DNA of 64,000 nucleotides from Chloracidobacterium sp. (lineage in GTDB: Bacteria > Acidobacteriota > Blastocatellia > Pyrinomonadales > Pyrinomonadaceae): NCBI GenBank assembly GCA_016715795.1, contig JADJXP010000002.1, forward strand, positions 62,001 to 126,000, read 5' to 3'. Within the stretch, counting starts at the first letter, position 1. Each line of letters starts with the position of its first letter. Under the pieces are notes generated by a model that worked only from the letters and a program-made list of their open reading frames with translations, was not told where the DNA came from and ran no database searches. Shown here piece by piece: positions 1 to 9,061 of the stretch. The translations under genes were made by a program, and so were the position numbers.

Positions 1-791
1 TCGCGTTTCTCGGCGCGATACTCGCAGCCGACGGGCTGCCGACATGGTGGCAAACACTCTGGATAACGGTTGCAATGGTCGGGGCGCGCTCGGCCGCGAT
101 GACGTTCAACCGCATCGTCGACCGCGATATCGACGCCGCAAATCCGCGAACCGCCTTGCGGGAGCTGCCGACCGGCAAACTCTCGGTCAGTTTCGCCTGG
201 GTATTTCTATATGTCTCGATCGGTGTTTTTCTGGCGTCGTCGTACCTGCTTAACTGGCTGACATTTGCTCTGTCGCCGGTCGCGTTGCTGGTGATCCTCG
301 GTTACTCGTATGCAAAAAGGTTTACTTCATTCGCCCATGTCCTGCTCGGCCTCGCATTGGCGATCTCGCCGTCGGCGGCATGGATTGCCGTTCGTGGATC
401 TCTGGCCGACGAGGTCCCAATACTGCTGTCGCTGCTCGTGCTGATGTGGACAGCGGGGTTTGACGTGCTGTATGCCTGCCAAGACCACGAGTTTGATCGA
501 CGGGCAGGTCTGCGTTCGATACCGGCCCGGTTCGGTATAAGGAACGCGTTGTGGATCGCCCGACTGTTTCACGTTCAGGCATTCATCGTGCTGCTCTTAC
601 TGTATCTGTCAACAGGCATGGCCTGGGTCGCACTGATCGGCGTTGCGGCGACCGCCGCCCTGCTCGTCTTTCAGCATACGCTCATCCGGGCAGACGATCT
701 CTCCAGAATGAACGCCGCATTCTTTACGACCAACGCATTCGTAAGCGTGATCCTTCTTGTCACCTTTGGTGGAGCGGCCTTCGTGAATTAG
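1..791 (+). CDS. mqnP: UbiA-family prenyltransferase, MqnP-like (5' partial)
   Basis: This is an integral-membrane prenyltransferase that attaches a polyprenyl chain to an aromatic acceptor. The frame is open to the left edge, so the N-terminus lies outside the window. Two aspartate-rich sites of the UbiA family are visible: NRIVDRDID near the start and DVLYACQDHEFD in the middle. Several hydrophobic helices follow. In futalosine-pathway organisms this branch (MqnP) acts on 1,4-dihydroxy-6-naphthoate, and the mqnE gene 1.3 kb downstream favours that reading over UbiA or heme A synthase. The substrate is inferred; the family is clear. The stop interlocks with that of the converging acetyltransferase gene (TTAG at 788-791). 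Confidence 0.85.
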   Translation, partial: AFLGAILAADGLPTWWQTLWITVAMVGARSAAMTFNRIVDRDIDAANPRTALRELPTGKLSVSFAWVFLYVSIGVFLASSYLLNWLTFALSPVALLVILGYSYAKRFTSFAHVLLGLALAISPSAAWIAVRGSLADEVPILLSLLVLMWTAGFDVLYACQDHEFDRRAGLRSIPARFGIRNALWIARLFHVQAFIVLLLLYLSTGMAWVALIGVAATAALLVFQHTLIRADDLSRMNAAFFTTNAFVSVILLVTFGGAAFVN

Positions 792-1243
792 TCGATTACC
801 TTCCGCATGCAAACACTGTTTGTTATGTCCGCGTACTGCCCGTAGTTCGGTATCTCGGTGTAACCGGAGCGTTTGTATAATGCGATCGCCTCAGGCTGTT
901 TAAGGCCTGTTTCGAGTACGTACACAGTGAAGCCGCTTTCGCTTGCCCATGTTTCAAGTTCGCTCAACACCTGTGCGGCGATCCGTTGTCCACGGCTTTC
1001 GGGACGGACAAACATTCGCTTGATCTCGGCCGTATCGCCTGTATGCTTTTTGAATGCTCCGCACCCGACCGCTGTCTCGCCATCATAGGCCACGACCGCA
1101 CCGAGCATTGCGTCGAGTTTGTTGAACTGCGCATAGAACGCGTGCTCGTCGCCGTCACGGACCGCCAGCTCGCGGTCGAGTTCGACGACTAGCGAGCGGA
1201 AGACCTGGTCCGTGTTATCGGTGCGTTCCAGCCGTATTGTCAC
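788..1243 (-). CDS. GNAT-family N-acetyltransferase
   Basis: This 151-residue single-domain protein is of the Gcn5-related acetyltransferase fold and transfers acetyl from acetyl-CoA to an amine. The motif A region (IKRMFVRPESRGQRIAAQVL) contains the RGxxxA pyrophosphate-binding turn, and ETG followed by ALYKRSGY matches the usual motif B. Substrate cannot be told from sequence. The start at 1243 overlaps the end of the upstream DUF72 gene by four bases, so the two are probably translated from one message. Confidence 0.85.
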   Translation of the reverse strand: MTIRLERTDNTDQVFRSLVVELDRELAVRDGDEHAFYAQFNKLDAMLGAVVAYDGETAVGCGAFKKHTGDTAEIKRMFVRPESRGQRIAAQVLSELETWASESGFTVYVLETGLKQPEAIALYKRSGYTEIPNYGQYADITNSVCMRKVID

Positions 1244-2109
1244 AATGTTTGCGGGACGTGCAGGTTAGTGCCGATCCTTTTGTTTAGCCGCTCAATAAAA
1301 TGTGCAGACAGCAGCGGCGATTCCTTCTCAACATTCTGGTGGACAAAGAAATACAACCGTTCGAGCCCCTTTTTCTTCCAGTCCGCGATCCGCTCGACCC
1401 ATTCGTCGAGCCGCGGCCTGTCGGATTCATGATTCGCACCGACCCAGCGTATGAATGCCGTCGGCGTCGTCAGCCGCATGTGCATCAGGTCGCGGCGGCC
1501 GGCCGTGTCGACGAGGACGTTTGTGATGCCGTCGGACTCGAGCAGTTGATACAGTTGCGCCGAGATTGCCGGGTCGCTGTACCACTCTTCCTTGCGAAAC
1601 TCCATTGCCAGCGGCGTGTCGTACTGTTTCCAGTTCTCGACAAACGCCTCGACTCGCTCATAATCTTTCGCCCCGAAGTTGTTATGCATTTGCAGGAAGA
1701 GCATACCGAGCTTGTCCCTGAGAAACACCACATTCTCCATAAACTCCGCCACTTTGTCTTCGACGTCTTTCAGTCGCGAAAAATGGCTGATGCTTTGGTT
1801 GAATTTGACAAAGTATTTGAAGCCATCGGGCACGCTCTCGCGCCAGGCCGTGTACTGCTTTTCCCAATAACGCTTGTAGAATGTAGCGTTTAACTCGATA
1901 CAGTTGAACTGTGAAGCATAGTAAGCCAGCTCGTCCTTGACGCCCTTCGGATAAAATCCCTTTAGATCTTTGCTGTTCCATTTCGCACACCCTACACACA
2001 CCTCGAGGTCATTGCCATTGCTCTTTGCGAGCACACGTTTAGTGTCCGGATGGTCTGGCGGAATCGTAAAATCCACCGCTCCGGGATCATCAACCTGTCC
2101 GAATTTCAT
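1240..2109 (-). CDS. DUF72 (YecE-like) protein
   Basis: This 289-residue protein of the DUF72/YecE family is predicted to be a TIM-barrel of unknown biochemical role. Family signatures visible are VGCAKWNSKDLKGFYP near the N-terminus, the YYASQFNCIELNATFY stretch and FVKFNQSISH. The open frame extends a further 119 codons upstream, but that part is antisense to mqnE. The ATG at 2109, giving MKFGQVDD, fits family length. The divergent mqnE gene starts only 24 bp away, so both promoters must overlap coding sequence. Confidence 0.85.
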   Translation of the reverse strand: MKFGQVDDPGAVDFTIPPDHPDTKRVLAKSNGNDLEVCVGCAKWNSKDLKGFYPKGVKDELAYYASQFNCIELNATFYKRYWEKQYTAWRESVPDGFKYFVKFNQSISHFSRLKDVEDKVAEFMENVVFLRDKLGMLFLQMHNNFGAKDYERVEAFVENWKQYDTPLAMEFRKEEWYSDPAISAQLYQLLESDGITNVLVDTAGRRDLMHMRLTTPTAFIRWVGANHESDRPRLDEWVERIADWKKKGLERLYFFVHQNVEKESPLLSAHFIERLNKRIGTNLHVPQTL

Positions 2110-2133
2110 AACTTTGGTAAAATCGTAGCATAG

Positions 2134-3234
<1,101 letters not shown>

Positions 3235-3246
3235 GGAGGCAAAGCA

Positions 3247-3477
3247 ATGAAAGCGCTTGCAAGAATCACATTTGATCCAAAGGTCATGGGCGGAAAACCG
3301 TGTATCCGCGGTTTGCGGGTAACGGTCGGAACTATTGTTGGGCTTGTGGCTTCCGGACATTCTTTCGTCGATATTTTGAAAGCGTATCCGTATCTCGAAG
3401 AGGAAGATCTGCGTGAGGCCCTGGCATACGCCGCCTGGCGCGTAGAGGAAATTGAGTTGCCGCTTGCCGCCGCATGA
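3247..3477 (+). CDS. DUF433 antitoxin-like protein
   Basis: This 76-residue protein of the DUF433 family is a small winged-helix-like domain. Visible signatures are GGKPCIRGLRVTVGTIV and AYPYLEEEDLREALAYA. Members usually sit directly before a DUF5615 PIN-like gene and are thought to be its antitoxin and autoregulator. The same arrangement is present here. The TGA stop overlaps an ATG (ATGA at 3474-3477) that would be the normal, translationally coupled start of the partner, but that start is now out of frame. Confidence 0.88.
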   Translation: MKALARITFDPKVMGGKPCIRGLRVTVGTIVGLVASGHSFVDILKAYPYLEEEDLREALAYAAWRVEEIELPLAAA

Positions 3478-3492
3478 AGATCCTCATCGAAT

Positions 3493-3849
3493 ATGAACCT
3501 TTCACCCGATTGGGTGAAGGCATTCGCTGACGAAAATATCGCCTCGGTGCATTGGTCAACGGTTGGCGACCCAAAAGCCGAAGACACTGAGATAATTCGC
3601 TATGCACGTGAGAACGACCTTGTTATTTTCACTCATGACCTCGATTTTGGAACGATCCTGGCCTTGACCCGGGCGGCAGGCCCAAGCGTTATCCAGGTTC
3701 GCACGCAGGATGTTTTGCCGTCGAGTCTCGCAGGTACGCTTATTTCTATTATTCAAGACCATGAACGCGCTCTTGATCAAGGAGCCTTGATCGTCGTGGA
3801 CGAGACCCGCGCAAGAGTCCGCATTTTACCGTTGGAAAGAAGTTCATAG
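3493..3849 (+). CDS. DUF5615 PIN-like toxin, probably damaged at its 5' end
   Basis: This is a Mut7-C/PIN-like nuclease domain of the DUF5615 family, partner of DUF433. The body is intact: NLSPDWV, HWSTVGDPKAEDTEII, FTHDLDFGTIL, SVIQVRTQDVLP and a RARVRILPL ending. The expected N-terminus would be MKILIDMNLSP, starting at the coupled ATG at 3474. Here one extra A near 3489-3492 makes that frame read MKILIEYEP and stop after 17 codons. Translation would have to start at ATG 3493, which has no good ribosome-binding site and lacks the first conserved acidic residue of the PIN-like site. The protein is therefore either silenced or the base is a sequencing error. Confidence 0.75.
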   Translation: MNLSPDWVKAFADENIASVHWSTVGDPKAEDTEIIRYARENDLVIFTHDLDFGTILALTRAAGPSVIQVRTQDVLPSSLAGTLISIIQDHERALDQGALIVVDETRARVRILPLERSS

Positions 3850-3962
3850 TCAGGGCTATAAATACAAAACGGTGGTAACCCCACCCACTGCGGAAAGTGA
3901 AACTTGAGCTGCGGGAACCGAATTTTCGGCCGTAAACGGCTGTTATCTGACCATAGTAACCT

Positions 3963-4436
3963 ATGCGCTATACAGCTACATTGATCTCCGCATTAGAAAC
4001 CGCTCCTGGCGTGATCGTTCCGCTGATCCGCGAGGTGCCGGAGGCGATATTGCGGCGGCGGCCGGAGGTGGGGAAATGGTCGGCGTATGAGAATGCGGTG
4101 CATTTGTCGCAGTCGGACGTGGCGTTTCGGGCGCGGCTGGAGCTGATATTGGCGGAGGACGAGCCGTTCATTAAGGTGATCGAGAATTCGGCTGAGGACG
4201 AGGCCGGTGCGATGCTTGAGGTCGATCTTGACGAGAGCCTCGAGCGATACGTCCGCGAACGCGCTTCGCTCGTCGAGATACTCAAGCAGCTCACGCCCGA
4301 CGAGTGGCAGAAAACCGCCGTCCACGAGGCGTTCGATCATTATTCGGTGTTCATCATGTTCCGCCACCTCTACGTCCACGAAATGCACCACGCATACCTC
4401 ATCGAACAACTGATGCTCAAGAAGGATTGGGATTAG
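3963..4436 (+). CDS. DinB-family protein
   Basis: This 157-residue four-helix-bundle protein belongs to the DinB/YfiT superfamily of putative metal-dependent enzymes, often thiol S-transferases. The putative metal-binding histidines are seen at AVHLSQSD in the N-terminal third and in the C-terminal RHLYVHEMHHAYLIEQL. GKWSAYENAVHL is the usual DinB pattern. In bacillithiol-making organisms DinB proteins include bacillithiol transferases. The bshA gene in this window makes that possible but not demonstrated. It stands alone between the toxin-like gene and a converging operon. Confidence 0.8.
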   Translation: MRYTATLISALETAPGVIVPLIREVPEAILRRRPEVGKWSAYENAVHLSQSDVAFRARLELILAEDEPFIKVIENSAEDEAGAMLEVDLDESLERYVRERASLVEILKQLTPDEWQKTAVHEAFDHYSVFIMFRHLYVHEMHHAYLIEQLMLKKDWD

Positions 4437-4509
4437 CTTTCGCGTCGTTTTGTGTCATTCGGGTGGTTAGTTTCTTTAAGACCGGAGCCACGAAAATACA
4501 CGGCGGGTA

Positions 4510-5151
4510 TCACCTCTTCATCGACTTGTATTTGTCGTGAAAGCCGATGCCGTTAAAGATCTGCGGCGAGCATTTCTCGATACGGGCAATGCGGGTTTGC
4601 GACTGTTTTGGCTGAGAGAAATGTATCAGATAGCCGCGACGACGGCCGGGCGTCAGCGCGTTGAATGCGGCCTCGAAGGCAGGATCTTCTTCGAACTTTT
4701 CGACAAGCTCTACGGGAACATCGTGCTGGTCGATAGATTTGAACGGCACCTTGATCCCGGCACGTTCAACCTCGACCGCCTGACGTATCAGGTCGCGAAT
4801 TTCAGGCTCAATAGCCCTGATCTGTTCAACCGAAATGAACCTTAGAAGGCGTGAGGACTGAGAGTTTTCGCCCGGCGACACGAGTTGGTTACCGTCATCT
4901 TGGAGAAGCACACCCTTGAAAAAGCTCAGCGATGCGTAGTCTTTGAACGCTCCAACCATCAAGATATTCTTGCCGTTATCGGTATAGCAAGGCACGCCCC
5001 ACTTTAGTTCTTCGTTCAGGCCGCAATCGATGACGATCCGGCGGAGCGTTTCGAGTTCTTCCACCCATGTGTGGACCTTGCAGTCCGGCGTGTTGCCGAG
5101 CGGGCAGCGTCCGCAGCCCGATGTGAGATAGATATCGACCTTGGGATTCAT
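4510..5151 (-). CDS. DUF1801/YdeI-OmdA family protein
   Basis: This 213-residue cytoplasmic protein has an N-terminal DUF1801-type half (residues about 20-120, with LKWGVPCYTDNGKNIL and ASLSFFKGVLL). Its C-terminal OmdA/YdeI-type half contains EEDPAFEAAFNALTPGRRRGYLIHFSQ and the terminal KYKSMKR. Family members are linked to stress responses, but no reaction is established. It is the last gene of the ArsR-SRPBCC-DoxX operon and overlaps the DoxX gene by four bases. An unusual feature is the Cys-rich N-terminus (SGCGRCPLGNTPDCK), which could bind a metal. Confidence 0.85.
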   Translation of the reverse strand: MNPKVDIYLTSGCGRCPLGNTPDCKVHTWVEELETLRRIVIDCGLNEELKWGVPCYTDNGKNILMVGAFKDYASLSFFKGVLLQDDGNQLVSPGENSQSSRLLRFISVEQIRAIEPEIRDLIRQAVEVERAGIKVPFKSIDQHDVPVELVEKFEEDPAFEAAFNALTPGRRRGYLIHFSQPKQSQTRIARIEKCSPQIFNGIGFHDKYKSMKR

Positions 5152-5543
5152 TCTGCTTTACTGCTAATCGCGGCTGTTAGTTTTCTAGATTCGGGTCTCA
5201 GGCACCACGACACGACCGTGAGAACGAGAAGCAGTATTGAGGGGAACAGCTCGCCAGAAGGATCACGCATTATTAGATGCGACGTCATCGCGCCCGACGC
5301 AACGAAGAAGAAGCCCGCATATGCCCACTCCTTAACCACCGGGAGGCCGGGAACAAGGATGGCACCGATGCCGAGAATCTTCCAAACGCCGAGTATCGTC
5401 AGCAGATATTCCGGATAACCCAGATGTGTTACGCTCTGGACACCCTCGGGAATACGTATCAGTTGAACGACGGCACTTGACGCCATTCCCAATGACAACC
5501 AGATGGTTGCGATCCAATAGATAACCTTTTGCGTTTTTGTCAT
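5148..5543 (-). CDS. DoxX-like membrane protein
   Basis: This 131-residue protein has four predicted transmembrane segments, typical of the DoxX/SURF4-like family. Signatures are IWLSLGMASSAVVQL near the N-terminus, GYPEYLLTILGVWKILG in the middle, and the following hydrophobic stretch. Function is not defined. In this operon type (ArsR, AHSA1, DoxX, DUF1801) it is a standard partner. Start and stop overlap or nearly touch the neighbouring genes, indicating one transcript from the ArsR promoter. Confidence 0.85.
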   Translation of the reverse strand: MTKTQKVIYWIATIWLSLGMASSAVVQLIRIPEGVQSVTHLGYPEYLLTILGVWKILGIGAILVPGLPVVKEWAYAGFFFVASGAMTSHLIMRDPSGELFPSILLLVLTVVSWCLRPESRKLTAAISSKAE

Positions 5544-5544
5544 G

Positions 5545-6027
5545 TTACCTCAATTTGCCTACAACTTCCTGCAAACGGTCGTGGGCCATGTTCAGGCCGT
5601 ACTCGAAGGGCAATTTCAGCATTTTATCGCGGAGATCCGCCGATCTATATACTGTATGGATAGTAAGCTTGCTCGTGTCGTCGGAGGTTGATTCGAATTC
5701 TAAGAACTCGAGCTGGACGTCGAATGCAGAGTCGTCCATTTCGAATGTCCGCGTAATCTTGTGATCGGGAGCAAATTCGTGGATGGTACCGCTCGCTCCG
5801 AATAGCACGTTGCCGTCGGCATCTACTGTTCGAAACTGCCAGCTGCCGTGCTTGCGGCCTTCGAGTTTCAAGACGTGTGTCGTTCCATATTCATGCGACA
5901 TCCATTGCTCGAACAGGGCCGCGTCAGCGTGTGCCTTAAAGAGCAGGTCGACGGGCAGATCAAATTCCCGCGTGATCACAAGCTCCTGTTTGCCCACTTT
6001 GGCATGGATCGTAGTTTTTCGTTCCAT
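5545..6027 (-). CDS. SRPBCC / AHSA1-family protein
   Basis: This 160-residue START-like (SRPBCC) fold protein is related to activator of Hsp90 ATPase 1. It shows LVITREFDLPVDLLFKAHAD and the WMSHEY motif near the N-terminus, then TFEM and the C-terminal helix with GLNMAHDRLQEVV. Such proteins bind hydrophobic ligands; no enzymatic role is assigned. It lies two bases after the ArsR gene and one base before DoxX, so it is co-expressed with both. Confidence 0.88.
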   Translation of the reverse strand: MERKTTIHAKVGKQELVITREFDLPVDLLFKAHADAALFEQWMSHEYGTTHVLKLEGRKHGSWQFRTVDADGNVLFGASGTIHEFAPDHKITRTFEMDDSAFDVQLEFLEFESTSDDTSKLTIHTVYRSADLRDKMLKLPFEYGLNMAHDRLQEVVGKLR

Positions 6028-6029
6028 CT

Positions 6030-6353
6030 TTACACGTCCGATCGGTATTCGTTCATCACCGTTTCCAACTTATCAAATCTCTTGTCCCACATTTCACGAA
6101 ACGGGTCGAGAAAGTCAGCAAGGTCTTTCATCTTTTTCGGGTTTAGGTGATAGTGGATCTCACGGCCTTTTTGTTGCGGTTCGAGCAGCTCGCACTCGGT
6201 AAGGATCTGTAGGTGCTTTGAAACTGTCGGCCTGGCTGTGTCAAAATTTGCTGCAATTGCTCCGGCGGTCATTCCTTGCGAAGCGACAAGAACGAGTATG
6301 GCCCTTCTGGTCGGGTCCGCTATTGCCTGGAAAACGTCTCGTCTAATATTCAT
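6030..6353 (-). CDS. ArsR-family transcriptional regulator
   Basis: This 107-residue winged-helix repressor is of the ArsR/SmtB fold. The helix-turn-helix is at about residues 32-55 (AIAANFDTARPTVSKHLQIL), preceded by IADPTRRAILVLV and followed by the beta-wing REIHYHLNP. There are no cysteine pairs of the metal-sensing type, so this is the metal-independent subgroup that commonly controls an AHSA1/SRPBCC gene. The leader before the ATG is short and contains repeated TTGACTACG sequences that are likely its own operator. Confidence 0.9.
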   Translation of the reverse strand: MNIRRDVFQAIADPTRRAILVLVASQGMTAGAIAANFDTARPTVSKHLQILTECELLEPQQKGREIHYHLNPKKMKDLADFLDPFREMWDKRFDKLETVMNEYRSDV

Positions 6354-6364
6354 TGCGTAGCTAC

Positions 6365-6402
6365 TTGACTACGAATATACATGAAGTCATTTGACTACGC
6401 AA
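6365..6402 (-). promoter_or_regulatory. Promoter and putative operator of the arsR operon
   Basis: On the minus strand TTGCGT (6402-6397) is followed after 17 bases by TATATT (6379-6374), a good sigma-70 match. The nonamer TTGACTACG (plus strand) occurs twice, at 6365-6373 and 6391-6399, spaced 26 bp. One copy overlaps the -35 box and one follows the -10 box. This placement suits an autorepressor. Binding by the adjacent ArsR protein is inferred. Confidence 0.55.
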
Positions 6403-6488
6403 GGATTGGGAAGCGATCTTGAGAAATGAGCAAGGGCCGCGAGAATCCATCGTTTGCTGCCGCTAATGAAGCGCTTATTCGGCTGGGG

Positions 6489-7445
6489 CTAGCGCGTCGT
6501 TTTGAACCACTCGACAAACTTAGGTATGCCCTCCGCAATCGTTGTATGCGGATCGTAACCGAGCAGTTTGCGCGATTTTGTGATGTCGGCATATGTGATC
6601 GGCACGTCGCCCGGCTGCAGCGGTTGGTGATCGATCACGGCTTTAAGGTCAAGACTGTTTTCCAAGAGCGATATAAGTTCATTCAGTTCAACGGTTTGAG
6701 ACTCGCCGAGATTAAAGATCTCAAATTGCGACTGGTCATAGTCGATTGCCGACCGAACGCCCTGAATGATGTCGTCGATGTACGTATAATCACGACGCGT
6801 CGTGCCGTCGCCAAAGACCTGGATCGGCTTGCCTTCGCTGATCAGTCGGGCAAATCTGTGTATCGCCAGGTCAGGCCGCTGTCGTGCGCCATAAACCGTA
6901 AAAAATCTTAGGCACACGATCCGCATCTCATACAAATGCGAATACGTGTGGCAAAGTAGTTCGCCCGCGGCCTTTGTTGCGGCGTAGGGTGAGATCGGTT
7001 GGTGGATGCGGTCATCCTCAGCAAAAGGAACCTTAGTATTGATTCCATAAACACTGGATGACGAACCAAAGACAAAGTGACCGACCCGATGCGTGCGTGC
7101 TAACTCTAACAGGTTGAGCGTGCCGTTTATGTTTGTTTCGGCGTACAGTCGCGGGTCAGATAGGGACGGTCTGACGCCCGCGCGGGCGGCGAGATGAACA
7201 ACGGTGTCGAAATGATATTGTGTGAACAACGCCTCCATGGTGCGCCAGTCACGAATATCGGCATCGACGATCCGGTAATTGGACGATCCGATGTGCTCAG
7301 AGATATTGCCGTGCTTGATCTCAGGCGAATAGAAATCGTTAAAATCATCAACCGCAGTCACCCGCCATTCACCTTCGGTGAGAAGCTGATCAACAAGATG
7401 GGACCCGATAAATCCGGCGCCGCCGGTCACAAGGACATTTTGCAT
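6489..7445 (-). CDS. NAD-dependent nucleotide-sugar epimerase/dehydratase
   Basis: This 318-residue extended short-chain dehydrogenase has the NAD-binding GGAGFIGSHLVDQLL at residues 8-22, the catalytic SSSVYG and SPYAATKAAGE (Tyr-x3-Lys), and the substrate-domain RFFTVYGARQRPDLAI. The pattern is closest to UDP-glucuronate 4-epimerase/UDP-glucose 4-epimerase. The RQRPDLA string is frequent in the glucuronate 4-epimerase group, so that activity is a reasonable guess. It lies far from the glycan cluster, after a non-coding gap holding the arsR promoter, and 21 bp downstream of the RDD gene on the same strand. Confidence 0.85.
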   Translation of the reverse strand: MQNVLVTGGAGFIGSHLVDQLLTEGEWRVTAVDDFNDFYSPEIKHGNISEHIGSSNYRIVDADIRDWRTMEALFTQYHFDTVVHLAARAGVRPSLSDPRLYAETNINGTLNLLELARTHRVGHFVFGSSSSVYGINTKVPFAEDDRIHQPISPYAATKAAGELLCHTYSHLYEMRIVCLRFFTVYGARQRPDLAIHRFARLISEGKPIQVFGDGTTRRDYTYIDDIIQGVRSAIDYDQSQFEIFNLGESQTVELNELISLLENSLDLKAVIDHQPLQPGDVPITYADITKSRKLLGYDPHTTIAEGIPKFVEWFKTTR

Positions 7446-7466
7446 ACCGCAAGTATAACGAATCGC

Positions 7467-8315
7467 CTAGTTGAGAGAACGTTGTTTGGCGTGAAACCGA
7501 CGGTGAATCTCTTCTAGGAACCCCTCGTACGAAAATGACTCAAAGTTATAGGCCGGCTGTAGTTTGTGCATGAGTGGCAGGGCGACGCGCCAGGCCATCC
7601 ACAGGCGTTGGCGTTCTGACAGGTCCCAGCGGCGGCGGAGGAACGATTCCACGACCTCTATCTCTCGCTCATTCAGTTTAGTCAGGTCGGCGCTGATCGA
7701 GACCGGGGCCTGAACGCGGACGAAAACCGAGTCGGCGATTCGATCCGAGAAAGTTTCGACAAATGTTGGCGCCTCGTTGGCTCGTTCGCGTATCACGACG
7801 GTTCCGGCAAACATGTCGCCAAGCCGCTGATCGCGGCTGTTAAGAAAGATCGCGATCAACCCGACGGAATAGACAGGCAGAATGAATCCGGGCACCGCGT
7901 CGGCGATCCTAAGGAGGTTGCGAGCGATGGATTCCCATAAGGTCAGGGGGCGTCCGTCTTCGCGGATGACCCGCAGTCTTAGCAGCCGCTTTCCCGGGGT
8001 TTGTCCGCTCCACAGCCATTCGAACGCAATAAAATAGCCCGCGAATATCAGGAAGAGGATAATGATCAGCGTCGCTACAACCCATTTTGGTGCTTCGGTC
8101 AGAAGCTGCTCGGGTGCATCGACGACGTCCGATCCTGAATAGCCCGCAATGCTCAAGAAGAACCAGGCGATCAGAAATATCGAGAGATACTGGATCAGAT
8201 GGTCGATAGTAACGGCCAGAAAGCGGTTGCCAATGGATGCGAGGGCGAACTCGAGCTGCACACGCTCGGGTGTTTCTATGATCAGAGTCTCTTCGGTTTC
8301 GATCAGTTGTGACAC
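7467..8315 (-). CDS. RDD-family membrane protein
   Basis: This 282-residue protein has an N-terminal RDD domain. Residues 28-40 (ASIGNRFLAVTID) hold the Arg and Asp that name the family, followed by three or four hydrophobic helices and the LWSGQTPGKRLLRLRV motif. About 120 residues of charged cytoplasmic tail follow, with the pattern LNEREIEVVESFLRRR. RDD proteins have been linked to ion or solute exchange; no specific role is shown here. The neighbouring epimerase is on the same strand and may be co-transcribed. Confidence 0.85.
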   Translation of the reverse strand: MSQLIETEETLIIETPERVQLEFALASIGNRFLAVTIDHLIQYLSIFLIAWFFLSIAGYSGSDVVDAPEQLLTEAPKWVVATLIIILFLIFAGYFIAFEWLWSGQTPGKRLLRLRVIREDGRPLTLWESIARNLLRIADAVPGFILPVYSVGLIAIFLNSRDQRLGDMFAGTVVIRERANEAPTFVETFSDRIADSVFVRVQAPVSISADLTKLNEREIEVVESFLRRRWDLSERQRLWMAWRVALPLMHKLQPAYNFESFSYEGFLEEIHRRFHAKQRSLN

Positions 8316-8382
8316 TCAGTTCCAAGCCCCGACGGCCAATATTTGCGAGACAGTTGCGATTCAACTAAACTCTAATTCGGCT

Positions 8383-8458
<76 letters not shown>

Positions 8459-8470
8459 TTATTTGCACCG

Positions 8471-8947
8471 TCAATAGCCGTCGTATTCCCTGATCAATTC
8501 GGCCCGTATCTCCTCTACTGACATCTTCTGTTCCTTCTCCAGCTTGTAGGCCTTCAGCGCCGAGTTCATGCAGATGCCGCAGTTAGCACCGTGATCGTCC
8601 TCAAAGCAGGAATACAGGCTCTTGTGCCCGACGCTCTTGTCGCAGCGGCAGAAGCACGGGAGCTGCGCGATGGTCTTTGGTATGGCACGTACCGCCGCAT
8701 AGGCCGCGCGCGTCTCGCCCTGAAAGAGGTCAGGCGACAGCGTTGGGTTGAGTTTCTGAATACTGTCCTTACTCTGATAGGCAGGGACGGGCTTCTTCGG
8801 CCTGGCGGCTTTGTCCTCAGCCCGGTTGTATGGCTGAGGCTCGGGACGGTGGTGGTCCGGCTCGGTAACACGTTCCGGGCCACGGGCACAACCGTTAATG
8901 ACTGATACGATCAGAGCGAGTAAGACAAGGGCGGAAAATTTCCTCAT
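8471..8947 (-). CDS. PCYCGC-type exported lipoprotein
   Basis: This 158-residue protein has a lipoprotein signal peptide (hydrophobic residues 5-18, lipobox region SVINGC) and a proline-rich linker. Its C-terminal domain is of the PCYCGC-motif type: LPCFCRC, then SLYSCFEDDHGANCGIC and a helical tail SVEEIRAELIREY. The cysteine spacing suggests metal or redox cofactor binding at the cell surface. The family has no settled function. Here the name motif reads PCFCRC rather than PCYCGC. The gene stands alone, between the tRNA and a strong hairpin. Confidence 0.75.
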   Translation of the reverse strand: MRKFSALVLLALIVSVINGCARGPERVTEPDHHRPEPQPYNRAEDKAARPKKPVPAYQSKDSIQKLNPTLSPDLFQGETRAAYAAVRAIPKTIAQLPCFCRCDKSVGHKSLYSCFEDDHGANCGICMNSALKAYKLEKEQKMSVEEIRAELIREYDGY

Positions 8948-8999
8948 GGTTGTATCGATTATACAAGACCTGCCGCAGCAGTCATGTTTGTAACGGCAG

Positions 9000-9038
9000 A
9001 AGGGCCGACCGGAGCACTTTCTGCTCCCGTCGGCCCTT
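9000..9038 (-). terminator. Long hairpin between two minus-strand genes
   Basis: Positions 9000-9016 and 9022-9038 form a 17-bp stem with one mismatch and a 5-nt loop (arms AAGGGCCGACCGGAGCA and TGCTCCCGTCGGCCCTT). It follows the stop of the Spy-like gene and precedes the lipoprotein gene. The bases after the stem on the minus strand (CTGCCG) are not a T run, so it may slow or stabilise transcripts rather than act as a classic intrinsic terminator. Confidence 0.6.
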
Positions 9039-9061
9039 GCCCGTTATTCAGCGGCCAATGG

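Noticed and set aside
3850..3962. Small RNA or riboswitch in the gap before the DinB gene
   Set aside because: Short hairpins such as GCCGTAAACGGC are present, but I see no known motif, and the gap is only 113 bp.
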